This document shows positions 55,594 to 64,000 of a stretch of DNA of 64,000 nt, in pieces; the stretch's first letter is position 1, and each line of letters begins with the position of its first letter. The notes beneath the pieces were generated by a model. That model ran no database searches and was not told the origin of the DNA. It saw nothing but the letters and a program-made list of their open reading frames with translations. A program made the position numbers and the translations under genes. This DNA is from Inquilinus limosus (GTDB taxonomy: Bacteria; Pseudomonadota; Alphaproteobacteria; DSM-16000; Inquilinaceae): the NCBI RefSeq assembly GCF_002195995.1, contig NZ_NHON01000010.1, forward strand, positions 58,215-122,214, written 5' to 3'.

Positions 55594-55860
55594 CCCGCGT
55601 ATCCCACCCCCTTGCACCCTGCGCCGGTTCAACATGCCGACAGGGCAGGAGGACGGCGCAGCGCCATGCCAATGCATCGGGCAAGCCGTTCGACGCATCA
55701 TGTCGGCATGTTCAACCGGCCCGCAGGGTCGCCTTGCGGCGGCCGCCTGCGGGCGCGGGCCGCTCGACCGTATGGCCCGATACGCTCTTCGCGGCCCGCG
55801 CCCTCATTCGACTCCCCGCAAGGCGACGCAGGGCGCAAGGGGGTGGGATACGCGGGCTAA
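55591..55860. repeat. ~270-bp multi-arm foldback between two converging genes
   Basis: The outer arms, 33 bp with one mismatch, are 55591-55623 and 55827-55859 (TAGCCCGCGTATCCCACCCC and its inverse). Inside them are arm B (GCCGGTTCAACATGCCGACA, 55623-55642 with 55701-55720, one mismatch), arm C (GTCGCCTTGCGG, 55728-55739 with 55816-55827), arm D (GGGCGCGGGCCGC, 55751-55763 with 55791-55803, perfect) and loop arm E (CGTAT-GGCCCG-ATACG). The folded RNA or cruciform would have one closing stem and two long branches. Both neighbouring genes take their TAG stop codon from the tips of the outer arm. No reading frame of note lies within. Confidence 0.9.
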
Positions 55861-56228
55861 GCCGCCAGGGCGAACAGGCCGAGCACGCAGAGGAAGCCGA
55901 GCGACCAGAGGTTCGAGCGCAGGCTCGGCCGGTCGGCGGCATAGGCGGCCGTGTAGGCGAGACGGATCAGCACGAACAGGCCGGCCAGGATGTCGGCCCA
56001 GCCCTGCGGCGCGCCGCGCATCTGGGCGATGATCACCGCCGCGGCGAAGGCCGGGAACGTCTCGAAATGGTTGCGGTGGGCCCAGTCCAGCCGCTGCTGC
56101 CAGCCGGTCATCCGCTCCATGCCCAGGCGCGGGGCGTGGTTGTCGATCCGCGACGTCACCTTGGCCGGCATCACGGCCAGATAGGGCAGCAGGATGGCCG
56201 CCAGGACCATCCACAGGGCAAAGCTCAT
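55857..56228 (-). CDS. MAPEG-family membrane protein
   Basis: A 123-residue inner-membrane protein with four helices. The start ATG 56228 (MSFALWMVLAAILLPYLAVM) was chosen at the family N-terminus. Marks are GWQQRLDWAHRNHFETFPAF and AAAVIIAQMRGAPQ, then LIRLAYTAAYAADRPSLRSN, the MAPEG signature region. Family members handle glutathione and eicosanoid-like substrates in eukaryotes; the bacterial role is unknown. Its stop codon lies in the right arm of the foldback repeat. Confidence 0.9.
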   Translation of the reverse strand: MSFALWMVLAAILLPYLAVMPAKVTSRIDNHAPRLGMERMTGWQQRLDWAHRNHFETFPAFAAAVIIAQMRGAPQGWADILAGLFVLIRLAYTAAYAADRPSLRSNLWSLGFLCVLGLFALAA

Positions 56229-56303
56229 CGCGGCGACTCCGGCTGGGTTCGCGGCATTGTCGTCATCCGCCGCCAACCCGTCGAGAACGGCACGTCGCCT
56301 CGC

Positions 56304-56391
56304 CGTCATTGCGAGGAGGCGAAGCCGACGAAGCAATCCAGGGGCCAATGCGCACCGGCCCCTGGATTGCTTCGCTGCGCTCGCAATGACG
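56304..56391. repeat. palindromic repeat, copy 7
   Basis: Core from CGTCATTGCGAGGAGGCGAA to GCTGCGCTCGCAATGACG around CCAGGGGCC...GGCCCCTGG. It lies between the MAPEG gene start and the end of the GNAT gene, both on the minus strand. Confidence 0.9.
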
Positions 56392-56414
56392 GTGTTGGAT
56401 TTGCGGGAGGCCTG

Positions 56415-57329
56415 CTATCCGGCGGCCGGCACATCCTTCGCATAGACCGGGATGGTCTCGGTGACGGCGAAGCCGTGGCGGCGGTAGAGGGCCAGGGCGG
56501 CGTCGTTCACCGCCGCCACCTCCAGCACCGCGACGCCGGCCCCGGCCGCGTGCAGGCGGCGCAGGCTCTCGGCCACCAGGATGTCGCCGAGACCGCCGCC
56601 GCGATGCTCCGGGTGGCGGCCGATCAGCGCGACGTCGCCCTCGCCGCCAGGTGCCGGGGGCGGGTGCACCCGCAGGAAGCCGGCGACGGCATCGCCGCGC
56701 AGGATCAGCCCGTGATGTTCCGGCATCGCCCGGGCGCGGGCGGCGAAGCTGTCGAAATCCGGGATGCTGGCGCCGGGGACGGGCGTCATGGCGCGGCGGA
56801 CGGCGTCGTGCTGGCTGCGCATCGTCGCCTCGGTCGGCGACGACCAGCGCAGCCCCTCCGGCAGCGGCGGCACCGGCGGCGGGGGCGCGTCGAGCGGCCG
56901 GCGCATCACATGCATCCGGTAGGCCTCACGATAGCCGCGGGCCTCGAGATCATTGGTGCGGCCCTCGAACACGTCCTCGGTGCCGACCTCGAGGCTGCGC
57001 CGCGGCCCGGCGGCGGTGATCGCCTCGGCCTCGTCCAGCAGTAAGGCGGCCAGCGCGTCGCCGTCGCAGCCGGGCAGCAGGCACAGCGGCACCAGGATGG
57101 CGGCGTTGCGGCCGTTGGTGGTGGCGTCGACCACCGCGGCGACGGCGACCCGCCGGCCCCCGGCATCGACCGCGTCGATGATGCTGCCGGGGCCCAGCAC
57201 CAGGGTCGACAGGCCCCAGCGCGGCTCGAACGGCGTGGTCGGCACCGGATGCGCCTCGACGAAGCGCAGCAGCGCCTCGTCGATCGGGCCGGGCGGCACC
57301 GGCCGGCGGCGCAGGGGCAGGGCGGTCAC
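56415..57329 (-). CDS. double-GNAT acetyltransferase-like protein
   Basis: A 304-residue protein with two GNAT-type halves. The N-terminal half (~50-150) is a degenerate GNAT fold; the C-terminal half (~160-300) has the acetyl-CoA binding motif [21 protein letters not shown] and motif [21 protein letters not shown], which implies an active acetyltransferase. The start is GTG at 57329, overlapping the aat stop by 4 nt (GTGA), so it is translated after aat. The substrate is unknown; a small molecule or peptide N-terminus is possible. Confidence 0.85.
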   Translation of the reverse strand: MTALPLRRRPVPPGPIDEALLRFVEAHPVPTTPFEPRWGLSTLVLGPGSIIDAVDAGGRRVAVAAVVDATTNGRNAAILVPLCLLPGCDGDALAALLLDEAEAITAAGPRRSLEVGTEDVFEGRTNDLEARGYREAYRMHVMRRPLDAPPPPVPPLPEGLRWSSPTEATMRSQHDAVRRAMTPVPGASIPDFDSFAARARAMPEHHGLILRGDAVAGFLRVHPPPAPGGEGDVALIGRHPEHRGGGLGDILVAESLRRLHAAGAGVAVLEVAAVNDAALALYRRHGFAVTETIPVYAKDVPAAG

Positions 57330-57976
57330 GGCTCCCCCGTGCGGTTGCCCAGCAGAAGATCCAGCTCCGGCCCGGGATCGGCGGCCGCCCAGTCCGGCCG
57401 CAGCGCCAGGGCGGCGTCGAGGCGGCGGCGATACTCGGCGCGCTCGATCTCGACCGTGCCGAAGCGGGCCAGGTGGTCGGTGACGAACTGGGTGTCCAGC
57501 AGGGCGAAGCCGGCGGCGCGCAGCCGGGCCACCAGATGGACCAGCGCCACCTTGCTGGCATCGGTGGCGCGGCTGAACATGCTCTCGCCGAAATAGGCGC
57601 CGCCCAGGGCCACGCCGTACAGGCCGCCGACCAGAACCTCGCCGTCCCAGCTCTCGACGCTGTGGGCGAAGCCGGCGCGGTGCAGCGTGGTGTAGAGGGC
57701 GACGATCTCGTCGTTGATCCAGGTGTTCGGCCGGCCCGGCGCGGGCGCGGCGCAGCCGGCGATCACGGCATGGAAGGCCTGGTTGGCGCTGACCCTGAAG
57801 CGGCCGGCCTTGATCGTGCGGGCCAGCCGGCGCGGCACATGCAGGCCGTCCAGCGGCAGAATGCCCCGGCGGGGCGGGTCGAACCAGTGCAGCTCGGGGT
57901 TGTCGGCCGATTCCGCCATCGGGAACAGCCCGGCGGCATAGGCGCGGAGCAGCAGCTGGGGCGTGACGCGGGTCAT
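57326..57976 (-). CDS. aat: leucyl/phenylalanyl-tRNA--protein transferase
   Basis: A 216-residue enzyme that attaches Leu or Phe to proteins with N-terminal Arg or Lys, marking them for ClpAP. Marks are [118 protein letters not shown] and [15 protein letters not shown], all conserved. ATG 57976 was chosen as the family start. The GNAT gene follows with a 4-nt overlap; another N-end enzyme function for that partner would be an interesting inference. Confidence 0.96.
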   Translation of the reverse strand: MTRVTPQLLLRAYAAGLFPMAESADNPELHWFDPPRRGILPLDGLHVPRRLARTIKAGRFRVSANQAFHAVIAGCAAPAPGRPNTWINDEIVALYTTLHRAGFAHSVESWDGEVLVGGLYGVALGGAYFGESMFSRATDASKVALVHLVARLRAAGFALLDTQFVTDHLARFGTVEIERAEYRRRLDAALALRPDWAAADPGPELDLLLGNRTGEP

Positions 57977-58115
57977 GGCCGGGACCGGAAGGTTGCCCCA
58001 GGGATATGGTGCGGCGCGGCGGTCATGTCCCGTCGATAGCGGAGGGGAGGGACCGCGTCCACCCGTCGCCGTCTTTTTCGGCCCCCGTCTTTTCCGTGCG
58101 GCCCGGCTGCTGTAG

Positions 58116-59342
<1,227 letters not shown>

Positions 59343-59351
59343 ACGCCCGGC

Positions 59352-60272
59352 TCAGTAGCTGGCGGTGAGGTTCAGCCGCTTCACCAGCTCCATCACCTTG
59401 GCCGCGCCGCCCGATTCCACTTCCGCCAGCTCGGCGAAGGCGAGCGGCGGCTGCGGCGCGATCTCGACATGGAACGGTCCGCGTGGCTGCGGCATGGACT
59501 GGATGAAGCGGCCGATCGCCGACACCGACGCCTCGGGCACGCCGGCCCCGGTCAGGACGACCAGGACGGCCATGCCTTGCGCCTTGGCCGCGGCGACCGC
59601 CCCCTCCGGGTCGGTCTCGCCGTCCGGCAGGGCCAGCAGCAGCGGCAGCAAGGCAAGGTTCTCGAACATGCCCTGGTTGTCGAAATCCACGGTCAGCGAC
59701 TGCAGCGACACCCCGGTCGCGATCTCGGGGTCGGGCACCCGGTCCGCGGCCAGCGTGTCGAGCCTGGTGCCCTGGATCGCGGCAGTGACGGTCAGATGGC
59801 CGATCGTCTCGCCGCGGAAGGTGGCATCGCGGATGGTCAGGACATCGGCGGCCTTGTCGTAGTCGTAGTCGAAGGTGATCTCGAGGGGCTTCTGCACCAG
59901 CTTCATCTGGTAGGCGTTCGCCGCGGGCAGGGCCGGCGCGAAGAAGCGGATGCCCTCGGCGCGGAGCGACAGGGTCAGCGGCGCCCGGTCGGTGTAGAAG
60001 CGCTCGAAATCGATGCGGTCGAGGGTCAGCGCTCCCACCTTCCAGCCCTGATAGCGGCTCATCGACAGCTGCAGGTCGGTGTAGCGGCAGCCGGTGTCGC
60101 CGACCGGCGTCACCTCGCCGACCGAGGGCGCCTCCTCGGTCGCCTTGCCGAGCATCGGGAGCAGGTCGCGGCAGCGCTGCACCGGGTCCGCCGGCACCGG
60201 CGCGGCCTGGACCAGCGGGGCGAGGCCCGCTGCCGCGAAGAAGGCGGCGGCGGCGATCCGGATGCGGGTCAT
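59352..60272 (-). CDS. periplasmic protein, paralogue 3 of a three-gene family
   Basis: A 306-residue secreted protein: signal peptide MTRIRIAAAAFFAAAGLAPL ending at VQAA. The mature start PVPADPVQRCRDLLPMLGKA and the motif GDTGCRYTDLQLSMSRYQGW are shared with the next two genes, as are the middle FDYDYDKAADVLTIRDATFR and the end LVKRLNLTASY. A conserved pair of cysteines (VQRC, TGCRY) probably forms a disulfide. No known domain is recognised. The likely fold is beta-rich. It lies downstream of two paralogues read in the same direction. Confidence 0.75.
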   Translation of the reverse strand: MTRIRIAAAAFFAAAGLAPLVQAAPVPADPVQRCRDLLPMLGKATEEAPSVGEVTPVGDTGCRYTDLQLSMSRYQGWKVGALTLDRIDFERFYTDRAPLTLSLRAEGIRFFAPALPAANAYQMKLVQKPLEITFDYDYDKAADVLTIRDATFRGETIGHLTVTAAIQGTRLDTLAADRVPDPEIATGVSLQSLTVDFDNQGMFENLALLPLLLALPDGETDPEGAVAAAKAQGMAVLVVLTGAGVPEASVSAIGRFIQSMPQPRGPFHVEIAPQPPLAFAELAEVESGGAAKVMELVKRLNLTASY

Positions 60273-60303
60273 GGTTCTCTCCGTTCGGTCGGTTCGATCG
60301 GGC

Positions 60304-61221
60304 TCAATAGGCCACGGTCAGGTTCATGCGCCGGAACAGCTCCGCGGGCGTCGCGCCGCCGGCGTCCTCGCCGAGCAGCAGCGCGGGCATGGGCACCGTC
60401 CCGATCGGCGCGGCGGTCAGCGTGATCGGCCGCGGCGACGGGAAGTCCCGGACGAAGGCCACCAGCGGCGCCACCATCGGCTCCGGGAAGCCGCCGGCCG
60501 ACATCGAGGCGACCTGATGCTCGATCGCCTGCTGCAGCACGAGCTTCCGCTCGGTCTCGCTGAGGCCCGGGTCCTTGTCGGCCAGGCCCCGGGCTCCCGC
60601 GGTGATGAAGCGGTCGACGATGCCGTCGTCGCGGAAGCGGAACGACAGCGCCTGCAGGTCGCCTGCGGCGATCAGGCCGAGGATGATGACTCTCGGGCCG
60701 AGGTCGAAGGAGAAGGTGTCGGCCCGGACATGGCCGCGGCGGTTGCTGAACGCCACCTCGCCCAGCCCGGCGCCGGACAGGGACAGCGCGGCGACCTCGA
60801 CCGTCCCGGTCGCGACGTCCCAGCGGTAGTCGAGCGCGGCGTCGAACCGGACCGGGTCGGGACCCAGCGCCGCCGTCACCGCGCTGTCCTTGAGCCGGAC
60901 GTCCTTGGCCCGCAGCGAGGCCGCCTCCAGCCGCCGGTCCTGGGTGATCCGGGCGAAGTCCAGACCGCCGGCCGTCAGGCTGCCCACGGTCCAGCTGCGG
61001 CCGGGGCCGAGATCGAGGCGCAGCCCGGTGAAGCGGCAGCCGTCGGGGCCCAGCGGCTCGACGGTCGCGGCGGCCGGCGCGGCGATCCCGCCCGCCTGGC
61101 CCGCGATCTCGAGCAGGCCGCGGCAGCGCTCGACCGGGTCGGACGGCACGGGGGCCGCCAAGGCTGGGTGCGCTGTCGACAGGGCAGCCGCCGTTAGCAC
61201 CAGGATCGCCAGGATCTTCAT
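60304..61221 (-). CDS. periplasmic protein, paralogue 2
   Basis: A 305-residue secreted protein: signal peptide MKILAILVLTAAALSTAHPA then LAAPVPSDPVERCRGLLEIA. It shares GPDGCRFTGLRLDLGPGRSW, the central strand pattern and the C-terminal ELFRRMNLTVAY with its neighbours. ATG 61221 has GGAGACC upstream. The gap to the next paralogue is short, so all three are probably one transcription unit. Function unknown. Confidence 0.75.
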   Translation of the reverse strand: MKILAILVLTAAALSTAHPALAAPVPSDPVERCRGLLEIAGQAGGIAAPAAATVEPLGPDGCRFTGLRLDLGPGRSWTVGSLTAGGLDFARITQDRRLEAASLRAKDVRLKDSAVTAALGPDPVRFDAALDYRWDVATGTVEVAALSLSGAGLGEVAFSNRRGHVRADTFSFDLGPRVIILGLIAAGDLQALSFRFRDDGIVDRFITAGARGLADKDPGLSETERKLVLQQAIEHQVASMSAGGFPEPMVAPLVAFVRDFPSPRPITLTAAPIGTVPMPALLLGEDAGGATPAELFRRMNLTVAY

Positions 61222-61295
61222 GCCGGTCTCCTGAGACGACGATGGCCGGGGGATCGCCCCGGCCATCGCGTCACATCAGGTCCGATCGCAGCCGG

Positions 61296-62204
61296 TCAAT
61301 TGTAGGTGACGGCGACGTTCAGGCTCTTGACCAGGTCCATCGACTTGGCGTCGCCCGGCTTGATTGTGGCGAACTGCGCCAGCGGCACCGGGGCGGACGG
61401 GTCCATCGAGATCGTCAGCGGGCCCTTCGGCGCCGGGAAGTCCTGGGCGAAGGCCATCAGGCTCTTCACCGCGGCCTCCGGCACGCCGATCGCCGACAGC
61501 GCCGCCATGCCGAGGACGGCCTGGCTCTTGCCCTGCTCGATCGCGGTCTTCGGGTCCTCGCCCTGGGCGGTCGCGAAGGCGATCACCTTGTCGATGATGC
61601 CCTTGTTCTCGAAATGCAGCTTGATCTTGCGCAGCGAGGCGGTGCCCAGCAGCTGGCTCGGGTCGGCCGCGGCCGCCGGGTCGGCCGAGTTGACGCCGTC
61701 CAGCGCGCCGTCCAGCGACAGCTGGCCCAGCGAGTCGCCGCTGAGCTCGAACTGGTTCAGGCTGAACTGCTTGCTGCCCTCGTCCAGCCGGTAGTCGATG
61801 GCGACGTTGAACGGGTCCTCGCCGAGGACGGCCTTGACCTGCGGGTTGTCGATCGAGATGCCCTTGGCCTGCGCCGTCATCGTCGGCGACGGCTTGCTGT
61901 CATAGGCCTTGGCGAAGTCGAGCTTGTCGATGGTGAGCTCGGCGATCGCGACCGTGGTCGGAGCCTCGCCGGCCGCGACCTTGTCGGCCGGCTCGGTCAT
62001 CTTGACGTCGGTGAACTTGCAGCCGGAGTCGCCGAAGGATTCGACCGACCCGACCTGGGCATTGTGCATCGGGGAATCGGCCGGGGCGATGGTCAGCAGC
62101 CCCTTGCAGCGCTCGACCGGGTCGGACGGGACCTCGGCCGCGAAGGCCGGGGCGGTGACCAGCGCGACCAGGGCCGCCGCCGTCGAAGCACGAAACACGC
62201 TCAT
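61296..62204 (-). CDS. periplasmic protein, paralogue 1
   Basis: A 302-residue secreted protein: signal peptide MSVFRASTAAALVALVTAPA then FAAEVPSDPVERCKGLLTIA. Shared elements are GDSGCKFTDVKMTEPADKVA, the VAIDYRLDEGSKQFSLNQFE strand block and the end DLVKSLNVAVTYN. It is the first gene of the three after a GAGGAG ribosome-binding site. Length and motif order agree with the other two copies, while overall sequences have diverged, so the duplications are old. Function unknown. Confidence 0.78.
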   Translation of the reverse strand: MSVFRASTAAALVALVTAPAFAAEVPSDPVERCKGLLTIAPADSPMHNAQVGSVESFGDSGCKFTDVKMTEPADKVAAGEAPTTVAIAELTIDKLDFAKAYDSKPSPTMTAQAKGISIDNPQVKAVLGEDPFNVAIDYRLDEGSKQFSLNQFELSGDSLGQLSLDGALDGVNSADPAAAADPSQLLGTASLRKIKLHFENKGIIDKVIAFATAQGEDPKTAIEQGKSQAVLGMAALSAIGVPEAAVKSLMAFAQDFPAPKGPLTISMDPSAPVPLAQFATIKPGDAKSMDLVKSLNVAVTYN

Positions 62205-62352
62205 CAAGCATCTCCTCGCATATCGGGGCGGCACCGGACCCGCAGACCAGCCTGCGACAGCGATCGCATCCCCTCGATCGCCATCCCGGGCGCGGCGCCC
62301 GGGACACCGCATAGTCTTAGTCTCAGAATTGGGCTGAATTCTGGCCGGTGCC

Positions 62353-63690
62353 TTACTTCGCCATCAGCCGCTCGAGCCAGCGGATGTCGTAGTCGCCATT
62401 GATGAAGTCGGGCTCGGCGATCAGCCGGGCGTGTAGCGGCAGGGTGGTCTTCACCCCGTCGATGACATACTCCTCCAGCGCCCGCCGCAGCCGCATCAGG
62501 CATTCGTTGCGGGTGGTGCCGCGCACGATCAGCTTGGCCACCAGGCTGTCATAGTGCGGCGGGATGCGGTAGCCGTCATAGATCGCGCTGTCGACCCGCA
62601 CGCCCAGACCGCCCGGCGCATGGTAGCCGTCGATCCGGCCGGGGGAGGGGGTGAAGGTCTCCGGGTCCTCGGCGTTGATCCGGCACTCGATGGCGTGGCC
62701 CTGGAACTCGATGTCGGCCTGGGTGTAGCCGAGCGGCGCGCCGGTGGCGACGCGGATCTGCTCGCGCACCAGGTCGATGCCCGAGATCTCCTCGGTGATC
62801 GGGTGCTCGACCTGCAGCCGGGTATTCATCTCGATGAAGTAGAACTTCCCGTCCTGGTACAGGAACTCCATCGTGCCGACGCCGCGATAGCCCAGCTTGC
62901 GCGCCGTCTCCGCCGCCAGCCCGCCGATATAGGCGCGCTCCTCGGCGTTGAGCGCGGGCGAGGGGGCCTCCTCGATCACCTTCTGGTGCCGGCGCTGGAT
63001 CGAGCAGTCGCGCTCGCCGAAATGCACCACGTTGCCGTGGGTGTCGGCCAGCAGCTGGATCTCGATGTGGCGCGGATGGTCGAGATACTTCTCGATATAG
63101 ACGCTGTCGTTGCCGAAGGCGGCGCGGGCCTCGTTCCGGGCCATCGTATAGGCCTCGGGGAACTCGGCATCGGCCATCGCGACCTTCATGCCCTTGCCGC
63201 CGCCGCCCGCCGTGGCCTTGACCAGCACCGGATAGCCCATCTCGCGGGCCAGCGCCTGGGCCTCGTCCACCGTGTCGACGGCGCCGTCGGAGCCGGGGAC
63301 GACCGGCAGGCCAGCGGCCTTGACCGCGTCCTTGGCGGCGATCTTGTCGCCCATCACCCGGATATGCTGCGCGGTCGGGCCGATGAAGGCGAAGCCGTGC
63401 TCCTCCACCATCTCGGCGAAGCGGGCGTTCTCGGCCAGGAAGCCGATGCCGGGATGGATGGCGTCGCAACCGGTGATGGTGGCGGCCGAGAGCAGGGCCG
63501 GGATGTTGAGGTAGCTGTCGCGCGCCGCCGGCGGGCCGATGCACACCGCCTCGTCGGCCAGGCGCACGGCCATGGCGTCGCTGTCGGCCGTGGAGTGCAC
63601 GACCACGGTGCGGATGCCCATCTCGCGGCAGGCGCGGTGGATGCGCAGCGCGATCTCGCCGCGATTGGCGATGAGGACCTTCTCGAACAT
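62353..63690 (-). CDS. accC: biotin carboxylase subunit of acetyl-CoA carboxylase
   Basis: A 445-residue biotin carboxylase that uses ATP and bicarbonate to carboxylate the biotin of AccB, the first committed step of fatty-acid synthesis. Marks are KVLIANRGEIALRIHRACRE, the glycine-rich ATP loop VKATAGGGGKGMKVA, HIEIQLLADTHGNVVHFGER, DCSIQRRHQKVIEEAP, and the catalytic FIEMNTRLQVEHPITEEISG. The length equals E. coli AccC. The start overlaps the accB stop by one base (TGATG). A 62-bp segment of this gene (63211-63272) is repeated inside accB at the window edge. Confidence 0.97.
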   Translation of the reverse strand: MFEKVLIANRGEIALRIHRACREMGIRTVVVHSTADSDAMAVRLADEAVCIGPPAARDSYLNIPALLSAATITGCDAIHPGIGFLAENARFAEMVEEHGFAFIGPTAQHIRVMGDKIAAKDAVKAAGLPVVPGSDGAVDTVDEAQALAREMGYPVLVKATAGGGGKGMKVAMADAEFPEAYTMARNEARAAFGNDSVYIEKYLDHPRHIEIQLLADTHGNVVHFGERDCSIQRRHQKVIEEAPSPALNAEERAYIGGLAAETARKLGYRGVGTMEFLYQDGKFYFIEMNTRLQVEHPITEEISGIDLVREQIRVATGAPLGYTQADIEFQGHAIECRINAEDPETFTPSPGRIDGYHAPGGLGVRVDSAIYDGYRIPPHYDSLVAKLIVRGTTRNECLMRLRRALEEYVIDGVKTTLPLHARLIAEPDFINGDYDIRWLERLMAK

Positions 63691-64000
63691 CAGTCGATCA
63701 CGACAAGCGGTTCGCCGAACTCGACCGGCTGCGCATCCTCGACCAGGATGGCGCTGACCGTGCCGGAGCGCGGGCTGCGGATCGGGTTCATCACCTTCAT
63801 CGCCTCGACGATCAAGAGCGTCGCGCCCTCGGCCACCTTGTCGCCGACCTTGACGAAGGCGCCGGCGCCCGGCTCGGGCGACAGGTAGACGGTGCCGACC
63901 ATCGGCGAGGTCACGGCGTTCTTCGGCGGGCCGGCCGGCGTGGCCTTGACCAGCACCGGATAGCCCATCTCGCGGGCCAGCGCCTGGGCCTCGTCCACCG
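63690..64000 (-). CDS. accB: biotin carboxyl carrier protein, 5' part outside the window and chimeric
   Basis: About 100 codons are visible. The C-terminal ~75 residues are a normal biotinyl domain: [40 protein letters not shown] with the biotinylated Lys in EAMKVMN, and [20 protein letters not shown]. Upstream of that, where a Pro/Ala-rich linker is expected, the frame encodes [20 protein letters not shown], which is identical to AccC residues. The base sequence 63939-64000 is an exact copy of 63211-63272. Either the gene is chimeric or the end of the sequence was misassembled. It is cotranscribed with accC. Confidence 0.85.
   Translation of the reverse strand, partial: VDEAQALAREMGYPVLVKATPAGPPKNAVTSPMVGTVYLSPEPGAGAFVKVGDKVAEGATLLIVEAMKVMNPIRSPRSGTVSAILVEDAQPVEFGEPLVVID
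63939..64000 (-). repeat. exact 62-bp duplication of accC (second copy at 63211-63272)
   Basis: All 62 bases to the window end are identical to 63211-63272 in accC, in the same orientation, 728 bp apart. The repeat continues past the window edge, so its true length is unknown. Confidence 0.95.

Overview
The window is chromosomal DNA of a high-GC alphaproteobacterium. The GC-rich codon use, the set NDUFA12 / MlaD / DUF2155 / Aat / AccB-AccC, a sigma-54 dctA-dctBD system and several DUF1127 proteins all fit a Rhodospirillales-type soil or rhizosphere organism (Inquilinus- or Azospirillum-like). The order-level guess is inference.

Layout. 1-9.2 kb is core and accessory metabolism: a SelA-like PLP enzyme cut by the left edge, a secreted unknown, a NitT/TauT-type ABC exporter/importer pair with a double-length fused permease and no binding protein, topoisomerase IB, a YaiI-family protein and a three-domain C-methyltransferase. 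9.3-17.2 kb is an integrative element bounded by an exact 59-bp repeat of the 3' part of a tRNA-Thr(TGT) gene. It carries a tyrosine integrase, an AlpA-like regulator, a VapE-type protein with a damaged P-loop, four unknown proteins, an AP2-domain protein and a SieB-like membrane protein. It has no capsid, tail or lysis genes and looks like a phage satellite. 17.3-24.5 kb holds a DUF1127 protein, a 1014-residue RTX protein made of repeats, a truncated receiver domain next to tRNA-Ser(GCT), dxs and a lipoprotein. 25-30 kb is dctD-dctB divergent from dctA, with a consensus sigma-54 promoter and paired upstream sites. 30-34 kb has a secreted hydrolase, a frameshifted periplasmic gene and two tandem RTX proteins.

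34-40 kb is a LacI-controlled alpha-galactoside uptake and hydrolysis operon without an ATPase, with two palindromic operators. 40-47.9 kb has a dialkylglycine-decarboxylase-like enzyme with a LysR regulator, an EamA exporter with its own LysR regulator, ssuA-ssuD and an aldo/keto reductase. 48-52 kb has a sigma factor translationally coupled to a small protein, a long PCMT-like methyltransferase, azoreductase with its HxlR regulator, and a second DUF1127 protein. 52-64 kb has a LysR/EamA pair, NDUFA12-mlaD-DUF2155, MAPEG, a double GNAT protein, aat, trpS behind a Trp-codon leader/attenuator, three paralogous periplasmic proteins, and accB-accC.

Non-coding structure is rich. Seven copies of an ~87-bp palindrome (some nested in a longer inverted repeat) sit between genes, there are two copies of a second palindrome family, and a ~270-bp multi-arm foldback at 55591-55860 supplies the stop codons of both converging genes. 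At the right edge accB carries an exact 62-bp copy of accC sequence in frame, which is either a chimera or an assembly artefact.
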